A stretch of 25,210 nucleotides of DNA from assembly GCA_045636265.1 (NCBI GenBank), contig JAZTXD010000137.1, positions 1 to 25,210 of the forward strand, written 5' to 3'. The notes under the pieces were generated by a model. It had not been told where the DNA came from and ran no database searches. It saw nothing but the letters and a program-made list of their open reading frames with translations. Origin of the DNA: Flemingiibacterium sp045636265 (GTDB lineage: Bacteria; Bacillota; Clostridia; Oscillospirales; CAG-272). The translations under genes and the position numbers were made by a program. Shown here piece by piece: positions 23,807-25,210 of the stretch (the first letter of the stretch is position 1; every line of letters begins with the position of its first letter).

Positions 23807-24187
23807 ATGTTAAAATACTGCGGTGCGGCACTGTGCGCTCTTGCCGCTATACTTATTCTGCGTGCGCAAAAGAGCGAGTTTTCGGGATTTGTGAGCCTTG
23901 CGGCATCGGTTATTCTGCTTGGCGCGACATGTACATCATTTTTTCCGGTTATGGAGTTTGTGTCAGAAAGTGTGACGGGCACGGGGTTTTCCGAGTATCT
24001 TGGAACACTCATGAAAGCACTCGGTATCACGCTTCTGGTACAGCTTTGCTCACAGATCTGCCGAGATGCCGGTGAGGCGGCTCTTGCTTCCAAGCTTGAG
24101 CTTGTCGGCAAGGCTGAAATATTACTGCTTTGCCTGCCGCTCGTGTCCGAGCTTATAACGCTTGCCGGGGAGATGATGCGTATATGA
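23807..24187 (+). CDS. spoIIIAD: Stage III sporulation protein AD
   Basis: A 126-residue protein with three to four hydrophobic helices, homologous in part to SpoIIIAC. Family features are the first helix (YCGAALCALAAILIL) followed by RAQKSEF, then FSEYLGTLMKALGITLLVQLCSQICRDAGEAALASKLELVGKAEI, which is strongly conserved in SpoIIIAD. It starts two bases after the spoIIIAC stop, and its last codon overlaps the spoIIIAE ATG (ATGA), so the three are translated as a unit. Confidence 0.95.
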   Translation: MLKYCGAALCALAAILILRAQKSEFSGFVSLAASVILLGATCTSFFPVMEFVSESVTGTGFSEYLGTLMKALGITLLVQLCSQICRDAGEAALASKLELVGKAEILLLCLPLVSELITLAGEMMRI

Positions 24188-25050
24188 AATTTGTCCGCGC
24201 AATTATCGTTGCCGCTTTTGTCATGATGCTGATATTGCCGGTAAGTGCCGACGAGGACAAAATATACAGCAGTGAAGATTTCGGCGTTGACGACATATTG
24301 GACGTGCTTCCCGACGAGGTGCGCGACAGGTTGCCTCGGGGGGACATATTTGACGGAAACAGTTTCTCGGAAAAGTTTTCGGTAAGCTACTTTTTTTCTT
24401 TGATACAAAGTGTGCTCACATCGGCATTTTCCCCGGCGCTTAAAACAATGTGCGCCCTGCTCGGACTGGTGATTCTTTGTTCGGTACTGTCAGCGCTTCG
24501 CAAAACGCTCCACGAGGACTCACTCGCCGGTGTATTCGAGATAGCTTCCGTGCTCTGCATAATGCTAACGCTTTATACCACGGTTTCCTCGCTTTGCACC
24601 ACGGTCAGCATATATTTGACCCAACTTAAAAACATAGTGGGGGCAATGGTTCCTGTGACGATTGCGATAGGCACTGCGGGGGGAAACATCAGCGCATCCG
24701 CTGTGTCGGGAAGTGCGATGATGATTGGAATTGCGTTTGTTGAATTCCTTGCATCGGGCGGACTCTATCCGATACTTCAGATATGCCTTGGGCTTTCGGT
24801 TGCATCGGGAATCGGCAGAGGTTTTGAGCTTGGAGCACTTAACAAGCTGATACGCGGCACGTTTGTGTGGGTACTCGGATTTGTGTCTGCCGCCATATCT
24901 GCCGTTATGACGTTTCAAACGTCAATTACCTCGCGTGCCGACAGCTTATCCATGCGTGCCATAAAATTTGCCGCTTCTAAAGCTGTTCCTGTGGTGGGGG
25001 GCATTGCGAGCGATGCCGTGGCGACGGTGGCGCAGAGCCTTTCGCTTGTC
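24184..25050 (+). CDS. spoIIIAE: Stage III sporulation protein AE, truncated at the contig end
   Basis: A polytopic membrane component of the SpoIIIA channel. A signal sequence (MKFVRAIIVAAFVMMLILPVSA) precedes an acidic extracellular stretch (SEDFGVDDILDVLPDEV) and several membrane segments. The conserved TFQTSITSRADSLSMRAIKFAASKAVPVVGGIASDA motif, given here in parts, runs about residues 240-275 and is diagnostic. Only 289 genuine codons are present, against roughly 390 in typical members. The open frame continues to 25158, but from 25051 it translates sequencing-adapter DNA and a duplicated fragment, so residues after V289 must be discarded. spoIIIAF-AH would be expected downstream but lie outside the window. 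Confidence 0.92.
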
Positions 25051-25134
25051 AAGTCGGGTCGTAGCCATGTCGGTCTGGGAGCCAAGGAGTTGGGTACCAC
25101 AGTTGTCTTCCTAAGACCGCTTGGCCTCCGACTT
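25051..25134 (+). other. MGI/DNBSEQ library adapter with 10-base index (assembly contaminant)
   Basis: Bases 25051-25092 match the 42-base MGI read-2 adapter (begins AAGTCGG, contains CGTAGCCATGTC and GAGCCAAGGAGTTG) with three substitutions to G at 25058, 25073 and 25078. Bases 25093-25102 (GGTACCACAG) occupy the index position. Bases 25103-25134 match exactly the reverse complement of the 32-base MGI read-1 adapter (TTGTCTTCCTAAGACC... ending GGCCTCCGACTT). Adapter sequences are from memory. This is not biological sequence. Confidence 0.95.
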
Positions 25135-25210
25135 TGCCATAAAATTTGCCGCTTCTAAAGCTGTTCCTGTGGTGGGGGGCATTGCGAGCGATGCCGTGGC
25201 GACGGTGGCG
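25135..25210 (+). repeat. 76-bp duplicate of 24957-25032 (rolling-circle read-through artefact)
   Basis: Every base from 25135 to the window end equals the base 178 positions earlier; the base before (T25134 versus G24956) differs. The copy follows directly after the adapter, so it is the same short insert read a second time, not a tandem duplication in the genome. Confidence 0.95.

Noticed and set aside
24957..25210. The terminal direct repeat as a genuine tandem duplication, mobile-element footprint or attachment site
   Set aside because: The intervening 84 bases are a sequencing adapter, and insert plus adapter length equals the repeat offset, so the duplication is technical.

Overview
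This window reads as chromosomal DNA from an endospore-forming, low-to-moderate GC Clostridia-type Firmicute, probably a gut Oscillospirales/Ruminococcaceae relative. The evidence is the first five genes of the spoIIIA sporulation operon, a SleB-type cortex hydrolase, strong AGGAGG-like ribosome binding sites, sigma-A promoters with 17-base spacers, the yajC/TIGR04086 pair, two DUF6514-like small proteins and a 120-bp palindromic element of a type I recognise from gut Clostridia. The genus assignment is inference. No prophage, insertion sequence, CRISPR array, tRNA or rRNA was found.

Layout. 41-5740 (+): a rhomboid-fold membrane protein, then uvrB-uvrA, the damage-recognition core of nucleotide excision repair. 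5744-7297 (-): two tandem DUF6514-like small proteins and a secreted SleB-family hydrolase. 7298-7632: a non-coding stretch with the palindromic repeat and the proS terminator. 7633-9147 (-): proS under a perfect consensus promoter. 9183-13507 (-): a tight four-gene operon running from a proline-rich tail-anchored protein through an RsuA-family pseudouridine synthase and Tex to a ComEC-like metallo-beta-lactamase protein. 13601-14127 (+): rplS with a probable L19 autoregulatory leader. 14181-16749 (+): a large exported, membrane-anchored protein with a putative glycosidase core. 16757-18836 (-): a methyltransferase and a YdcF-like DUF218 protein. 18885-20735 (+): a CPBP protease, then yajC and a TIGR04086 membrane protein, separated by a hairpin that buries the second gene's ribosome binding site. 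20767-22136 (+): a cohesin-like/SLH surface protein with a 21-bp minisatellite linker. 22201-25050 (+): spoIIIAA-AB-AC-AD and the start of AE.

The 3' end is not genomic. Positions 25051-25134 match, with three substitutions, the complete MGI/DNBSEQ library adapter including a 10-base index. The next 76 bases (25135-25210) exactly repeat 24957-25032. A 94-bp insert plus an 84-bp adapter makes a 178-bp circle, which is exactly the repeat offset, so the tail is a rolling-circle read-through of one short-insert DNA nanoball that was assembled onto the contig. spoIIIAE should be treated as truncated at about 25050, and everything after that as artefact.

I found no convincing undescribed multi-gene system. 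The best biological leads are the membrane-anchored putative glycosidase (14253-16715), the cohesin-SLH surface protein (20830-22086), the SD-burying hairpin upstream of the TIGR04086 gene, and the palindromic element at 7363-7482.
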